Source of the DNA: Ottowia testudinis
GTDB lineage: Bacteria; Pseudomonadota; Gammaproteobacteria; Burkholderiales; Burkholderiaceae_C
Reading direction: 5' to 3'
Assembly: GCF_017498525.1 (NCBI RefSeq)
Contig: NZ_CP071796.1
Coordinates: forward strand, 4,224,041-4,288,040
Length of the DNA: 64,000 nt
Shown piece by piece: positions 17,382-26,892 of this stretch. The notes under the pieces were generated by a model. That model made no database searches, was not told the origin of the DNA, and was given only the letters and a program-made list of their open reading frames with translations. How positions within the stretch are numbered: the stretch's first letter is position 1; each line of letters opens with the position of its first letter. A program made the position numbers and the translations under genes.

Positions 17382-18146
17382 TCAGGCGGCCACGCCGGAC
17401 AGGAACTTCTCGACCGCAGTGGCCAGCGCGATCGGCGTCTCGTCCATCGGGTAGTGGCCGGCGTTGCGCACCACTTGCAATTCAGCCTGCGGATAGTGCT
17501 GCAGCCAGGTGGCGCGGCAGGCGTCTTCGCCCAGGGCCGGGTCGTGTTCGCCGGGCAATACCAGCACGGGCAGCGACTGGCCTTTGATCCTGTCAACAAA
17601 GCTGGCCTTGGCCCATGAGTTCAGGTAGGCCGCCACGGCCTCGTCGTCGGAATGCTTTTGCGTGCTGGCCACCATGGCGTCGAGCCAGGTGCCCGTCAGG
17701 CGGTTGCCGGTGGTGAAGTCAAGGATGTTGCGGCGCGCGGCCGGGTCGCTGCCCGCAGCGCTGAACAGCTGCCAGCCCTGCTCGTCAAACGGCACGCCGG
17801 CGGCGGACACGGGCGTCATCGCCACCAGCGCGCGCACGCGGTCGGGCGCGGCCGCCAGCACCTGCTGGATCGACACGCCGCCCATCGAATGGCCGATGAG
17901 CGAAAAGCGCTGCCAGCCAAGCGAATCGGCCAGCGCCAGCGCGTCCTGCGCGATCTGCTCCACGGTGTACGGCCCGCCTTGTCCTTTCATGCCGCCGTAG
18001 CCGCGCTGGTCCATGAAGGCGTAGCTGAATTCCTGGCCGTTCAGGTGCTGCGTGAATGGCCCCCAGCCGTGCGCGTGGCCGAACCAGCCGTGCAGGCCGA
18101 TGACTTTGTGGGGGCCGTGGCCGATGAGAAGGTGGGTGTTGGGCAT
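17382..18146 (-). CDS. Alpha/beta fold hydrolase
   Basis: A 254-residue alpha/beta hydrolase with HGWFGHAHGWGPF near the N-terminus, nucleophile elbow GHSMGG (Ser), acid residue in VLPGEHDPALG and the C-terminal His in NAGHYPMDETP. It resembles the esterase or haloperoxidase-like group; the substrate is unknown. The ATG at 18146 is preceded by AGGAGACACC, which decides the start over an in-frame codon 12 residues upstream. Confidence 0.87.
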   Translation of the reverse strand: MPNTHLLIGHGPHKVIGLHGWFGHAHGWGPFTQHLNGQEFSYAFMDQRGYGGMKGQGGPYTVEQIAQDALALADSLGWQRFSLIGHSMGGVSIQQVLAAAPDRVRALVAMTPVSAAGVPFDEQGWQLFSAAGSDPAARRNILDFTTGNRLTGTWLDAMVASTQKHSDDEAVAAYLNSWAKASFVDRIKGQSLPVLVLPGEHDPALGEDACRATWLQHYPQAELQVVRNAGHYPMDETPIALATAVEKFLSGVAA

Positions 18147-18226
18147 GGTGTCTCCTGTGGATGGCGATGCAAAGGCCATCATACGAAGTCCAGCGCCATG
18201 CTGACAAATTCGCGCCGGCAGCTACA

Positions 18227-18265
18227 TATTTGATAGCTGCTCACGCTTTTCCCTAGGGCGCTGGC
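18227..18265 (+). repeat. Dispersed hairpin repeat, copy 6 (degenerate)
   Basis: It reads TTGATAGCTGCTCACGCTTT, then CCCTAGGGCGC. It lies in the gap between two minus-strand genes, and the right arm of the hairpin is lost. Confidence 0.5.
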
Positions 18266-18282
18266 AGCGTATTTCATACAAA

Positions 18283-18873
18283 TCAGCGCACGCCGGGCGG
18301 CGCCATGTCGATGCGCAGGCCGTCCGGCAGCACGCGCAGCGCCGCCGCGCCCCAGCCCAGGTTGCGCGCCAGCGCCAGCTGCTCGCTGGGCAGGCGGTAC
18401 AGCACCATGTCGGACAGCAGGCGGCCGGCGATGTCGGGCGCGTACTGCGACACCAGTTGCTGCTGCGCGCGCGGCAGCTGGTCGATGGTCAGGCGGTTGA
18501 CGCGCACGTCGGTCATGCGCACCGCGCCTTCCTGCAGATCCAGCCGCACGCCGTAGTCGAGGTCCATGCCGCCGCTGTAGCGGGTGCCGGCGATGCGCTC
18601 GGTCAAACCCAGATCGAACATGGTCGCTATGCGATTGGATGCCGGCAGCAGACCCAGGCGGGGCGACGACAAGGTCAGATCGGCCAGCCCGCCCCACAAA
18701 TTGCGGGTGACGGGAAACTGGCGCGCCAGCAGCTCGTTGAGCCGCTGCTGCGACACGGTGTAGCCCGGCGCCCCACCCCCGCCCGCCGCGCAGGCGGACA
18801 GGCCCGGAAACAGGACAGTGAGCGCGGCGGCGCCCAGCAGGCGGTGGCAGTGGCGGCGGTGGGGCAAGGTCAT
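18283..18873 (-). CDS. DUF1439 domain-containing lipoprotein (YceB-like)
   Basis: A 196-residue predicted lipoprotein. The signal peptide ends LFPGLSAC, with Cys at about 28. The body matches the DUF1439 or YceB family (LNELLARQFPVTRNLWGGLADLTLSSPRL split by turns, then MDLDYGVRL and MTDVRVNRLTID). Such proteins are thought to be inner- or outer-membrane lipoproteins that bind hydrophobic ligands. The ATG at 18873 (MTLPHRRHCHR) gives a proper positively charged n-region. Confidence 0.82.
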   Translation of the reverse strand: MTLPHRRHCHRLLGAAALTVLFPGLSACAAGGGGAPGYTVSQQRLNELLARQFPVTRNLWGGLADLTLSSPRLGLLPASNRIATMFDLGLTERIAGTRYSGGMDLDYGVRLDLQEGAVRMTDVRVNRLTIDQLPRAQQQLVSQYAPDIAGRLLSDMVLYRLPSEQLALARNLGWGAAALRVLPDGLRIDMAPPGVR

Positions 18874-18928
18874 GGTCAGGCGATTCTCGGTCAGTCGCAG
18901 CGTGGCTGCGGCCAGCGGCTCCATGGAA

Positions 18929-19525
18929 TCAAAGGATCCTGCCCAGGTCGGTGATCGCATCCACCACCATGCGCGTGCCGATGACCATGAGCAGGATGTC
19001 GTTGGCGACGCGCACGTAACGGTAGCCGGCCGGCGGCGGGCCGATCTGCACCAGCACCGGCTGCGGCACCGGGTAGACCACCACGCCCGCCGGCAGCGGA
19101 TGGCCGACGTGCCACTTCTTGGCCTGGCCGGGCGGCAGGCAGCCGTTATTCTTTTTGGCCAGGCCAGGCGGGCAGTGGCCGGCTCGGTATTGCGTGCTGT
19201 ACCACTGGCGTACTTGGCTGCGCTGGCCATCGTTGAAGTGGCTGCCAGGCTGCGCCGCGGCCACGGGCGCGCGCCGCTCGCGACGGTCGCGATCATCGCG
19301 GGACTTGCGGCCCTGATCGTGCTCGCCACGCCATTGGCGCTGGCGATCGTCGCGTTGGGCGCGGTGCTTTTTCATCTGCCCGGGTGGGCCGTCGCTCTGT
19401 GCTTTGCTGTTGCCACGCCCGGCCCATTCAGGCTTTTCGGCCCACGCGGTGCCGGTAAACAGGGTGACGGCCAGCAGGCCGATGGCCAGTCGGGCGCCGG
19501 GGCGATGTAACGCATGGCTTGCCAT
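18929..19525 (-). CDS. CigR/RcnB-like exported protein
   Basis: A 198-residue protein with a cleavable signal peptide (LAVTLFTGTAWA). A strongly charged Arg/Asp/Gln-rich linker follows (residues about 45-90). The C-terminal domain has LPPGQAKKWHVGHPLPAGV, then VPQPVLVQIGPPPAGYRYVR and a final hydrophobic segment DILLMVIGTRMVVDAI. That end is characteristic of the CigR anti-virulence regulator/RcnB family. In Salmonella CigR is a membrane protein that restrains a secretion effector; here the role is unknown. The ATG at 19525 follows AAGGAAG. Confidence 0.8.
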   Translation of the reverse strand: MASHALHRPGARLAIGLLAVTLFTGTAWAEKPEWAGRGNSKAQSDGPPGQMKKHRAQRDDRQRQWRGEHDQGRKSRDDRDRRERRAPVAAAQPGSHFNDGQRSQVRQWYSTQYRAGHCPPGLAKKNNGCLPPGQAKKWHVGHPLPAGVVVYPVPQPVLVQIGPPPAGYRYVRVANDILLMVIGTRMVVDAITDLGRIL

Positions 19526-19631
19526 GTTCTTCCTTTCGTGCGCGCCCGTGGCGCGTGATGCAGCAAACAGGGTAAACAGCGCGCTGTCCGTGCCCTGTAG
19601 GAGGAGGGCGCATCGGCGTGCGGGCGATGCC

Positions 19632-20480
19632 TCAAGCCGCGCGCGGCCGCCAGCCGAGCCCGCGCGAGGTGCCGCCCAGCACGCTGCCCAGGCGCGGGCG
19701 GTATTCGCAGCCGACCCAGCCAGACCAGCCGCATTGCGCGGCGACCTCGTCGATGACGTCGAACAGATAGGCGTAGTTCAGCTCGCCCACGTCGGGCTCG
19801 TGCCGCTCGGGCACGCCGGCGATCTGCAGGTGGCCGACGCGGCCGGTGGGCAGGTAGTGACGCAGCTTGGCCGCCACGTCGCCCTCGACGATCTGGCAGT
19901 GGTACAGGTCCATCTGCACCTGCAAATTGGGCGCGCCGACTTCCTGCACGATGGCATGCGCGTCGTCCTGGCGGTTGAGGAAGAAGCGCGGCATGTCGCG
20001 CGGGTTGATCGGCTCGATCAGGATGTCGCACCCGGCCTTCGCGGCTTGCGCCGCGGCCCAGCGCAGGTTGCTCACATAAACAGAGCGCGCTGCGCTGATT
20101 TCACCACGGCTCGACGGCGATTCGGCCAACAAGCCGGCCATGCAGTGGATGCGCGGGCAATCCAGCGCGCCGGCCCAGCGCAGGGCCAGCTCGACGCCGG
20201 CGCGGAACTCCGCCTCGCGCCCCGGCACGCAGGCGGTGCCGCGCCAGCCGGCGGCCCAGGCCGCGTCGATGGCCGCTGCATCGGTGCCGCCGGGCGGCGC
20301 GTTGAACAGCACCTGCTGCAGGCCGTTGGCGCGCAGGCGGGCGGCGATCTCGGCGGGGTCGAAGGCGTAGGGGAACAGGTATTCCACCGCCTCGAAGCCA
20401 TCGCGCGCGGCGGCTTCGAAGCGGTCCATGAAAGGCAGCTCCGGATACAGCAGGCTCAGGTTGGCGGCAAAGCGGGGCAT
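19632..20480 (-). CDS. hyi: Hydroxypyruvate isomerase (TIM-barrel family)
   Basis: A 282-residue AP-endonuclease-2-fold TIM barrel. It matches the hydroxypyruvate isomerase family: [45 protein letters not shown], then [17 protein letters not shown] and a metal-binding [16 protein letters not shown] ... [14 protein letters not shown] ... WVGCEY. It interconverts hydroxypyruvate and tartronate semialdehyde in glyoxylate metabolism. No glyoxylate carboligase is next to it here. A copy of the dispersed repeat lies just upstream of the start. Confidence 0.88.
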   Translation of the reverse strand: MPRFAANLSLLYPELPFMDRFEAAARDGFEAVEYLFPYAFDPAEIAARLRANGLQQVLFNAPPGGTDAAAIDAAWAAGWRGTACVPGREAEFRAGVELALRWAGALDCPRIHCMAGLLAESPSSRGEISAARSVYVSNLRWAAAQAAKAGCDILIEPINPRDMPRFFLNRQDDAHAIVQEVGAPNLQVQMDLYHCQIVEGDVAAKLRHYLPTGRVGHLQIAGVPERHEPDVGELNYAYLFDVIDEVAAQCGWSGWVGCEYRPRLGSVLGGTSRGLGWRPRAA

Positions 20481-20500
20481 GAGGATTTGAATGAAAACAG

Positions 20501-20547
20501 GCGCCAGCGCTTGTGCATCAAGCGCAAGCAGCTACTAAATTCATAGC
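20501..20547 (-). repeat. Dispersed hairpin repeat, copy 7
   Basis: On the minus strand it reads TAGCTGCTTGCGCTTG, ATGCA, CAAGCGC, with an intact hairpin. It lies between ugd and hyi. Confidence 0.75.
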
Positions 20548-20548
20548 T

Positions 20549-21889
20549 TCATGGCGCTGGCGCCACACCGGGCCGGCCAATCGATTCATAGCCCAACCCG
20601 TGCCGCGCCAGCACCGCCGGCTCGTACAGGTTGCGGCCGTCGAACACCATGCGGTCTTTCAAGAGGCGCGCCATCTGGTCGAAATCGGGCACGCGGAAGA
20701 TCTTCCATTCGGTGACGATGGCCAGGCAGTCGGCGCCTTGCAGCGCCTCAAGCGGCGTGTCGCACAGCACCAGATCATCGCGCTCGCCGAAAAGGCGGCG
20801 CGCCTCGTCCATCGCCACCGGGTCGTGCGCGCGCACCTGGGCGCCGGCGGCCCACAGCGCCTGCAGCAGCGCGCGGCTGGGCGCCTCGCGCATGTCGTCG
20901 GTCTCGGGCTTGAAGGCCAGGCCCCACACGGCCACCGTCTTGCCGCGCACATCGCCGCCGTAGTGCGCCACGATGCGCTCGGCCAGCACGCGGCGCTGCG
21001 CGCCGTTGCGCTGCTCCACCGCCAGCAGCACGTCGGGCGTGAAGCCGACGCCCTTGGCGGTGTGGATCAGCGCCTTCACGTCCTTCGGAAAGCAGCTGCC
21101 GCCGTAGCCCACGCCGGGGTAGATGAAGTGGTAGCCGATGCGCGGGTCGCTGCCGATGCCGCGGCGCACCGCTTCGATGTCGGCGCCCAGGCGTTCGGCC
21201 AGGTTGGCGATCTCATTGATGAAGCTGATCTTGGTCGCCAGCATGGCGTTGGCGGCGTACTTGGTCAGCTCGGCGCTCTTCACATCCATCACCACGATCT
21301 TGTCGTGGTTGCGGTTGAATGGGGCGTACAGCTCGCGCAGCTGCGCCTCGGCCGCGGCACTGCCGGTGCCGATGACGATGCGGTCGGGCCGCTTGCAGTC
21401 GGCCACGGCGGCGCCCTCTTTCAGGAATTCGGGGTTGCTGACCACCTCGAACGCGATGGGCGCGCCGCGCTGCTGCAACACGGCGCGCACCGCCTCGGCC
21501 ACCTGGTCGGCGGTGCCCACGGGCACGGTGGATTTGTTGACGATGGTCTTGGGCGCGGCCATGTGCGTGGCGATGGTGCGCGCCACCGCCAGCACGTGCT
21601 GCAAGTCGGCGCTGCCGTCTTCGTCGGGCGGCGTGCCGACGGCCAGAAAGATCAGCTCGCCATGCGCCACGCCCTCGGCCGCGCCGGTAGTGAAGCGCAG
21701 GCGCCCAGCGGCCTGGTTGGCCTGCACGATGGGCGCCAGGCCCGGCTCGTGGATGGGAACGCGGCCTGCTTGCAGCGCGGCCACCTTGGCGGCGTCGATG
21801 TCGACGCACACCACGTCGTGGCCCACATCGGCCAGCACGGCGCCCTGGACCAGACCGACATAGCCGGTGCCGAAAACGGTGACTTTCAT
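20549..21889 (-). CDS. ugd: UDP-glucose 6-dehydrogenase
   Basis: A 446-residue UDP-glucose dehydrogenase of the UDPGDH family. The N-terminal NAD domain starts [25 protein letters not shown]. The active-site region has [18 protein letters not shown] with catalytic Cys, and the C-terminal domain has [15 protein letters not shown]. It oxidises UDP-glucose to UDP-glucuronate using NAD. It overlaps the upstream epimerase by four bases (ATGA), and that enzyme would use its product. The frame continues far upstream, but the start is clear from the conserved N-terminus. Confidence 0.95.
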   Translation of the reverse strand: MKVTVFGTGYVGLVQGAVLADVGHDVVCVDIDAAKVAALQAGRVPIHEPGLAPIVQANQAAGRLRFTTGAAEGVAHGELIFLAVGTPPDEDGSADLQHVLAVARTIATHMAAPKTIVNKSTVPVGTADQVAEAVRAVLQQRGAPIAFEVVSNPEFLKEGAAVADCKRPDRIVIGTGSAAAEAQLRELYAPFNRNHDKIVVMDVKSAELTKYAANAMLATKISFINEIANLAERLGADIEAVRRGIGSDPRIGYHFIYPGVGYGGSCFPKDVKALIHTAKGVGFTPDVLLAVEQRNGAQRRVLAERIVAHYGGDVRGKTVAVWGLAFKPETDDMREAPSRALLQALWAAGAQVRAHDPVAMDEARRLFGERDDLVLCDTPLEALQGADCLAIVTEWKIFRVPDFDQMARLLKDRMVFDGRNLYEPAVLARHGLGYESIGRPGVAPAP

Positions 21890-22899
21890 GGTTTGTAGAA
21901 CCCCCGATACCAATCCACGAAGCGTGCCACGCCTTCTTGAACCGGCGTTGACGGCGCAAAACCCACCCACGCCTGCAGCGCCGACATGTCGGCTGCGGTG
22001 GTGTGCATGTCGCCGGGTTGGATGGGCAGCATGTTCTTGCGCGCGGTGATGCCGAGCGCGGATTCCAGCGCGGTGATGTAGTCGATCAGCAGCGTCGGCT
22101 GGTTGTTGCCGATGTTCAAGATGCGGTAAGGCGCGCTGCTGGTGCCTGGGCCGGGCGCGGCGGGGTTGTGGGCGGCATCGGACGCGGCGGGTTTGTCGAG
22201 CACGCGCAGCACGCCTTCGACGATGTCGTCGATGTAGGTGAAGTCGCGCACCAACTGGCCGTGGCCATAGACGTCGATCGGCTCGCCGGCCAGCAGGGCG
22301 CGGGTGAACTTGAACAGCGCCATGTCGGGCCGGCCCCACGGGCCGTAGACGGTGAAAAAACGCAGGCCCGTGGTCGGCAGGCCGTACAGGTGGGCGTAGC
22401 TGTGCGCCATCACCTCGTTGGCCTTCTTGGTGGCGGCGTAGTAGCTGATGGGGTGGTCGACGGCATCGCGCTCGGCAAACGGCACGTTGGTGTTGCCGCC
22501 GTACACGCTGGAGCTGCTGGCGAACACCAGGTGATCGACCCGCGCCGCGCGGCAGCCTTGCAGCACGTGGGCGAAGCCGAGCAGGTTGCTGTCGGTGTAA
22601 TCGTCGGGCGCGTCGATGGAGTAGCGCACGCCGGCCTGCGCGGCCAAGTGCAGCACGCGGCTCGGCTGGATGCGCGCGAACAGATCGGCCATGGCGGCGC
22701 GGTCGGCGACGTCGATTTTCTCGAAGCTGAAATGGGCGTGCGGCTGCAGGCGCGCCAGCCGTGCTTTTTTCAATGCCGGGTCGTAGTAGGCGTTCAGGTT
22801 GTCGATACCGGCCACGCGGTCGCCGCGCGCCAGCAGGCGTTCGGCGGCGTGCATGCCGATGAACCCGGCGCAGCCGGTGACCAGGGTGATGTCGCTCAT
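21886..22899 (-). CDS. NAD-dependent epimerase (UDP-glucuronate 4-epimerase-like)
   Basis: A 337-residue extended SDR epimerase. It has [15 protein letters not shown], the catalytic [10 protein letters not shown] segment with [12 protein letters not shown] (YxxxK), and the [15 protein letters not shown] block typical of UDP-glucuronate or UDP-glucose 4-epimerases with [11 protein letters not shown]. The likely reaction is UDP-glucuronate to UDP-galacturonate, given the overlap with ugd downstream. It also overlaps the upstream glycosyltransferase gene by four bases, so three genes are coupled. Confidence 0.9.
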   Translation of the reverse strand: MSDITLVTGCAGFIGMHAAERLLARGDRVAGIDNLNAYYDPALKKARLARLQPHAHFSFEKIDVADRAAMADLFARIQPSRVLHLAAQAGVRYSIDAPDDYTDSNLLGFAHVLQGCRAARVDHLVFASSSSVYGGNTNVPFAERDAVDHPISYYAATKKANEVMAHSYAHLYGLPTTGLRFFTVYGPWGRPDMALFKFTRALLAGEPIDVYGHGQLVRDFTYIDDIVEGVLRVLDKPAASDAAHNPAAPGPGTSSAPYRILNIGNNQPTLLIDYITALESALGITARKNMLPIQPGDMHTTAADMSALQAWVGFAPSTPVQEGVARFVDWYRGFYKP

Positions 22900-24416
22900 G
22901 GTGTTGTGCTGGTGGCGTGCCAGACGTAGCGGTAGTGCGCCGGCGCCACATCGTCGCGCACCATGTGAAAGGGCAGCTCGATGCTGTGCGCATCCTGCGG
23001 CGCGATGTTGGCCTGGGCCTGCGCCCACCAGCGCGGCTCCACGCGGTCTTCGCGCGAGATCAGCAGCCAGCCGCGGCCGGCCGCCCGCGCGCGCGCCACG
23101 TTGCCGGCCACGCAGGCGGCCACGTCTTCCTTCTCGCCCGTCCTGCACGAATCGACCGGCGCGCGCGGAAAGCGCGTGCGCAGCATGCCAGCCAGCATGT
23201 GGTCGGCGGCCACGATGACGCCCTGGCCGTCATAGCCGCTCTGCCGCAGCGCGGTTTCGAGTTCGGCGCCGGGGTGGTTCAGCTCGTCGACTTGGCCGCG
23301 TAGCCCGCTGAACCAAGGGCGCACGCCAGCCGCCGTCAAAAACAGCAGGCCGATGATCACGATCGCCGCCGTATAGCGTCCACCGCGCGGGTGCTGCTGC
23401 AGCTCGGGCCGGGCGGCAAACGCCGCGAGCGGTGCCACGCACAGCAGCGGCAGCATCCAGCGCCCCTTGAAGCTGCCCACGCCGGCCAGCAGCACCATGC
23501 CCAGCAGCGCCAGCAGCACCAGCGCCAGGTAGCGCGCAAACAGCCGCTGCGCCCACGGCAGGGCCGGCCGTATGGGGCTGCGCCACCACGCGGCGCGAAA
23601 CGCCCACAGCGCGATCAGCAGCCACGGCAGCAAGGTTGCGCTCAGGCCTTCCAGCAGGCTCAGCAGCCCCTGCAGCCGCTGGGGTTCGGGCTGGATGTGC
23701 AGCTTGCCTAGCGTTTCAGCAGTGGCCGCGTCCAGGTGGCCGCGCAGCCAGACGGCGTGCGGCAGCACCACCAGCGCGCCCACCAGCGGTGCCCACCACC
23801 AGCCGCGCGACAGCAGGGCGCGCCGCGTTGGCGGCACCGACAGCGCCGCCACCAGCAGGGCGCCAGCCGACAACCCAAAGCTGTACTTGGCCAGCATGCC
23901 CAGTCCGCAGACCAGGCCGAGCCAGGCAAAGTCCACCGGCCGCGGGCGCCGCGCCAGGCGCAGCAGCAGCCACCAGGCGGCGCAAGTCAGGGCGGTGACC
24001 AGCACGCTGTGCGTCTGGTCGCGCACCGAATACCAGCCCAGCGGCGGCAGCAGCAGCATGCTGGCCGACGCCCACCAGGCGCCGCGCGGGCCCAGCAACT
24101 CGCGCCCAGTCAGCCACATGAAAAGAAATGCCGCGGCCAGCAAAGCGTGCTTGAGCACGGCCAACGCCAGCACGCTGGGACCGAACACTTGGTTGACCAT
24201 CCACTGCAGCCAGGTGTAGAGCGGCGGCTGCGGGCCATAACCCAGCCGCAGCTGCTGCGACCACAGGACCTGCTCCGCCTCGTCCCACTTGAGCGCCGGC
24301 GACACCGCCACCCGCACCGCCACATGGGCGATGGCCAGCGCCAGCAGCCAGACCAGCGGATGGGCGATGGGCGAGCGGCGCGACAGAGCGCCGGACGTGG
24401 CGGCGAAGACGTTCAT
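22896..24416 (-). CDS. Glycosyltransferase family 39 membrane protein (ArnT/PMT-like)
   Basis: A 506-residue integral membrane protein with about ten hydrophobic segments. The first periplasmic loop has the conserved acidic motif [31 protein letters not shown] (shown in two parts of a GT39 signature: KWDEAEQ and PPLYTWL). GT39 enzymes transfer a sugar from a polyprenyl-phosphate carrier to a lipid or protein acceptor in the periplasm. The start at 24416 (MNVFAATSG) is preceded by a long open frame that is not conserved. It is first in a coupled operon with the epimerase and ugd. Confidence 0.88.
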   Translation of the reverse strand: MNVFAATSGALSRRSPIAHPLVWLLALAIAHVAVRVAVSPALKWDEAEQVLWSQQLRLGYGPQPPLYTWLQWMVNQVFGPSVLALAVLKHALLAAAFLFMWLTGRELLGPRGAWWASASMLLLPPLGWYSVRDQTHSVLVTALTCAAWWLLLRLARRPRPVDFAWLGLVCGLGMLAKYSFGLSAGALLVAALSVPPTRRALLSRGWWWAPLVGALVVLPHAVWLRGHLDAATAETLGKLHIQPEPQRLQGLLSLLEGLSATLLPWLLIALWAFRAAWWRSPIRPALPWAQRLFARYLALVLLALLGMVLLAGVGSFKGRWMLPLLCVAPLAAFAARPELQQHPRGGRYTAAIVIIGLLFLTAAGVRPWFSGLRGQVDELNHPGAELETALRQSGYDGQGVIVAADHMLAGMLRTRFPRAPVDSCRTGEKEDVAACVAGNVARARAAGRGWLLISREDRVEPRWWAQAQANIAPQDAHSIELPFHMVRDDVAPAHYRYVWHATSTTP

Positions 24417-24503
24417 GAAGGCTGGGGAAGGCCGCCCGCGGCAGGGGCGGCGGCGGCGCGAGGCACAATCGATGCCATTATCCCGCCAGCCCCCGCGCCC
24501 CTG

Positions 24504-25535
24504 ATGACGAGCCCCCGCACCCCGGCGCCCGATGTTTCCATCGTGGTGCCGATCTACAACGAGGTCGGCAACCTGCCCGACCTGGTGGCGCGCATCGGCG
24601 GCGCCATGGCGGCGCAGCCGCTGACTTTCGAGCTGCTGGCGGTGGACGACGGCTCCACAGATGGCAGCCGCGCCCAACTGCGCGAACTGGCCGCCGCCAC
24701 GCCCTGGCTGCGTCCGGTGCTGCTGGCGCGCAACTACGGCCAGTCGAGCGCATTGCAGGCCGGCTTTGACCGCGTGCGCGGGCGCTACGTGGTCACGCTG
24801 GACGCCGATTTGCAGAACGAGCCGGACGACATTCCCCTGCTGCTGCAGCGGCTTCAGACCGACCCCGGCGTCGACATGGTCAGCGGCTGGCGCAAGGATC
24901 GTCAAGACGCCGAAATCTCGCGCAAGCTGCCGTCCCGCATCGCCAACAAGCTGATCTCCAGCGCCACCGGCGTGCACCTGCACGACTACGGCTGCGCGCT
25001 CAAGGCCTACCGCCGCCCGATCATCGACCGCATCCGCCTGTACGGCGAGCTGCACCGCTTCATCCCGTCGCTGGCCAAGGAGGCCGGCGCGCGCATCACC
25101 GAGGTGCCGGTGCGCCACCACGCGCGCACGCGCGGCGTGAGCAAATACGGCATCGACCGCACCTTCCGCGTCATCCTCGATTTGATCCTGATCGTCTTCT
25201 TCATGCGCTACCGCCAGCGCCCGCTGCACGCCTTTGGCGGCCTGGGGCTGTGGCTGGCGGCGCCGGGCGGGCTGATCCTGCTGTGGCTGCTGGTGCTCAA
25301 GCTGTTCGGCCACGACATTGGCGGGCGCCCGCTCTTGCTGGTGGGCGTGATGCTGGTGCTGATGGGCGCGCAGATGATCGTCGCCGGGCTGATCGGCGAG
25401 CTGCTGACGCGCATCTATCACGAATCGGGCGGCGCGCCGCAGTTCCATGCCGAGGAGTACATGCCGGAACATTCATTAAAAACGGCTCCAGCGCCCGCCC
25501 ATCAAGCGCGAGAAGCTACTGAAATTGTAGCGTGA
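24504..25535 (+). CDS. Polyprenyl-phosphate glycosyltransferase, family 2 (ArnC/GtrB-like)
   Basis: A 343-residue GT2 enzyme. The N-terminal GT-A domain has VSIVVPIYNEVGNLPDLV, VDDGSTDGS and LDADLQNEPDDIP (DxD-like). Two C-terminal membrane segments follow (about 240-260, 270-295), as in ArnC, GtrB and DPM1-like enzymes, which load a sugar onto undecaprenyl phosphate. It is divergent from the GT39 gene and fits as the source of its donor. The last 18 or so residues (LKTAPAPAHQAREATEIVA in part) are encoded by a dispersed repeat copy. It overlaps the next gene by four bases. Confidence 0.9.
   Translation: MTSPRTPAPDVSIVVPIYNEVGNLPDLVARIGGAMAAQPLTFELLAVDDGSTDGSRAQLRELAAATPWLRPVLLARNYGQSSALQAGFDRVRGRYVVTLDADLQNEPDDIPLLLQRLQTDPGVDMVSGWRKDRQDAEISRKLPSRIANKLISSATGVHLHDYGCALKAYRRPIIDRIRLYGELHRFIPSLAKEAGARITEVPVRHHARTRGVSKYGIDRTFRVILDLILIVFFMRYRQRPLHAFGGLGLWLAAPGGLILLWLLVLKLFGHDIGGRPLLLVGVMLVLMGAQMIVAGLIGELLTRIYHESGGAPQFHAEEYMPEHSLKTAPAPAHQAREATEIVA
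25481..25530 (-). repeat. Dispersed hairpin repeat, copy 8 (encodes a protein C-terminus)
   Basis: On the minus strand TAGCTTCTCGCGCTTG is followed by a variable part and GCGCTGGAGCC. It lies inside the 3' end of the GT2 gene and supplies its last codons. Confidence 0.6.
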
Positions 25536-26452
25536 GGCGCGCGCGCAAGGCCTTGCCGCGCAGCCTGCTCGGGCTGGCGCTGCTGACCGCGGTGCTGCTG
25601 CTGGCCGACCCCGCGCGCGTACTGGCGCTGCTGCGGCAAGCGCACCCCGGCTGGCTGGGGGCCGGGCTGGCGGCAGGCATTGCATCCAACTTGGTGTCGG
25701 CGCTGCGCTGGCGCGCGCTGGCGCGCTGGCTGGGCGCCGGCCTAGGCACGCGCGACGCCACGCGCTGGTACTTCCAGGCCATCGGTCTGAACGCGCTGCT
25801 GCCCGGCGCCGTGGTGGGCGGCGACCTGTACCGCGCCATGGTGTTGCGCCGCACCGGGCACGACACCGCCGCGTCGAGCTGGTCGGTGGTGCTCGACCGC
25901 GTGAGCGGGCTGTGGATGCTGTGCGCTATCGGCGGCGTGGGCGCGGCCGCCTGCGCAGACGTGCTGGCGCCGTGGCTGCACTTGGCCGCCGCACCGTTTG
26001 CGGCGCTGATGTTGGTCGGCACCGCGCTCTGGCTGGCGCTGCCTTGGGCGCTGCCGCGGCTGCTGGCGCACAGCCGCCGCGCCTGGCTGGCGCCGCTGCG
26101 CGCGGCGGCGGCGCGACCCGGCTTTCGGCGTCAGCTGCTCGCGCAGGCGCTGGCGTCGGCGGCGGTGCAGGTGCTGTCGGCCGCCGCGCTGGCCAGCGGC
26201 GGCCTGGCGCTCGGCGTTTCGCTGCCCGCCGCCGCGTGGGCCTGGGCCATCGCGCCGGTCTTTCTGATGGCGGCGCTGCCCGTCAGCGTCGGCGGCTGGG
26301 GAACGCGCGAAGCGGCCGCCGTGGCTGCCCTCGCGCCGTTTGGCGTGGCCGCACCGGCGGCGGTGGGGGTCGGCATGATTTACGGTGTCTATGGGCTGGT
26401 GCAGGGGGCGCTGGGGGCGCTGGCGTTTGGGTTGCCCAGGGACAGGCGGTGA
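25532..26452 (+). CDS. Flippase-like/lysylphosphatidylglycerol synthase TM-region family protein
   Basis: A 306-residue integral membrane protein with seven or eight hydrophobic helices. It matches the UPF0104/AglD-like flippase-like domain (GLNALLPGAVVGGDLYRAMVL-type block, then RVSGLWML, and SVGGWGTREAAAV near the C-terminus). It starts with GTG at 25532, overlapping the GT2 stop (GTGA). With GT2 and GT39 next to it, a role in lipid-linked sugar handling is likely, but that is inference. Two known groups share this domain: MprF synthases, which carry an extra synthase domain absent here, and putative flippases. Confidence 0.82.
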   Translation: MRRARKALPRSLLGLALLTAVLLLADPARVLALLRQAHPGWLGAGLAAGIASNLVSALRWRALARWLGAGLGTRDATRWYFQAIGLNALLPGAVVGGDLYRAMVLRRTGHDTAASSWSVVLDRVSGLWMLCAIGGVGAAACADVLAPWLHLAAAPFAALMLVGTALWLALPWALPRLLAHSRRAWLAPLRAAAARPGFRRQLLAQALASAAVQVLSAAALASGGLALGVSLPAAAWAWAIAPVFLMAALPVSVGGWGTREAAAVAALAPFGVAAPAAVGVGMIYGVYGLVQGALGALAFGLPRDRR

Positions 26453-26500
26453 TCGTTGGAGAACTGGGTTTTCAGGACACTTGGGTGGCCCTCGCCCCAA

Positions 26501-26521
26501 CCCTCTCCCAGAGGGAGAGGG
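26501..26521. repeat. REP-like palindrome
   Basis: CCCTCTCCC, AGA, GGGAGAGGG: a perfect 9-bp hairpin of a kind common between proteobacterial genes. It is followed by AGTAAAAC. Confidence 0.8.
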
Positions 26522-26751
26522 AGTAAAACCCAGGCCGAGCGCAGCGATGGCCCGTGTGGAAGTCCCCACCCCTTCTGGCCGTGCCGAGAAGCGTGGGGCG
26601 GGCGCAGCGAAGCATGCGCTTCGTGCTCTGACTCGCTGCCGCTGTTTGAGCGAAGAGAACGCAGTGAACGAAGCGAGTTCGGCAGCGCCGCCCCACGACC
26701 GAGCATCGCAGGTTGCCCGAAGAGCCACGGCCAGTGGGTCGCCTTTCTTTG

Positions 26752-26783
26752 CCTACTTTCTTTGGCGAGACAAAGAAAGTAGG
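26752..26783. repeat. Perfect 13-bp hairpin (possible bidirectional terminator)
   Basis: CCTACTTTCTTTG, GCGAGA, CAAAGAAAGTAGG. The stem is perfect and the gap lies between convergent genes. The surrounding sequence is part of a longer element often repeated in related genomes. Confidence 0.7.
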
Positions 26784-26844
26784 TCGTCCGCCGGGGCGAA
26801 CTCCCGGCCGACCGCGCATCCACAACACGTCAGCCAATACAAAA

Positions 26845-26892
26845 ACCATAGCTGCCCGCGCCCGCTCATCAAGCGCCACAGCCCGATTCGCC
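26845..26892 (+). repeat. Dispersed hairpin repeat, copy 9
   Basis: It reads CATAGCTGCCCGCGCCCGCTC, ATCAAGCGCC, then ACAGCCCGATT. It abuts the 3' end of hppD. Confidence 0.6.

Larger units (their letters stand above)
26453..26892. other. Intergenic repeat region
   Basis: This 440-base gap has no convincing gene. It holds a REP-like palindrome (26501-26521), a GC-rich stretch typical of interspersed elements of this group, a 13-bp perfect hairpin (26752-26783) and copy 9 of the dispersed repeat (26845-26892). Confidence 0.6.

Noticed and set aside
22900-22993. Upstream part of a very long frame that contains ugd, suggesting an 814-residue protein
   Set aside because: The frame is only incidentally open across the epimerase gene; the conserved UDP-glucose dehydrogenase N-terminus sets the start at 21889.
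24417-25472. Upstream part of the 858-residue frame containing GT39
   Set aside because: It is the reverse of the GT2 gene; the conserved GT39 N-terminus begins at 24416.
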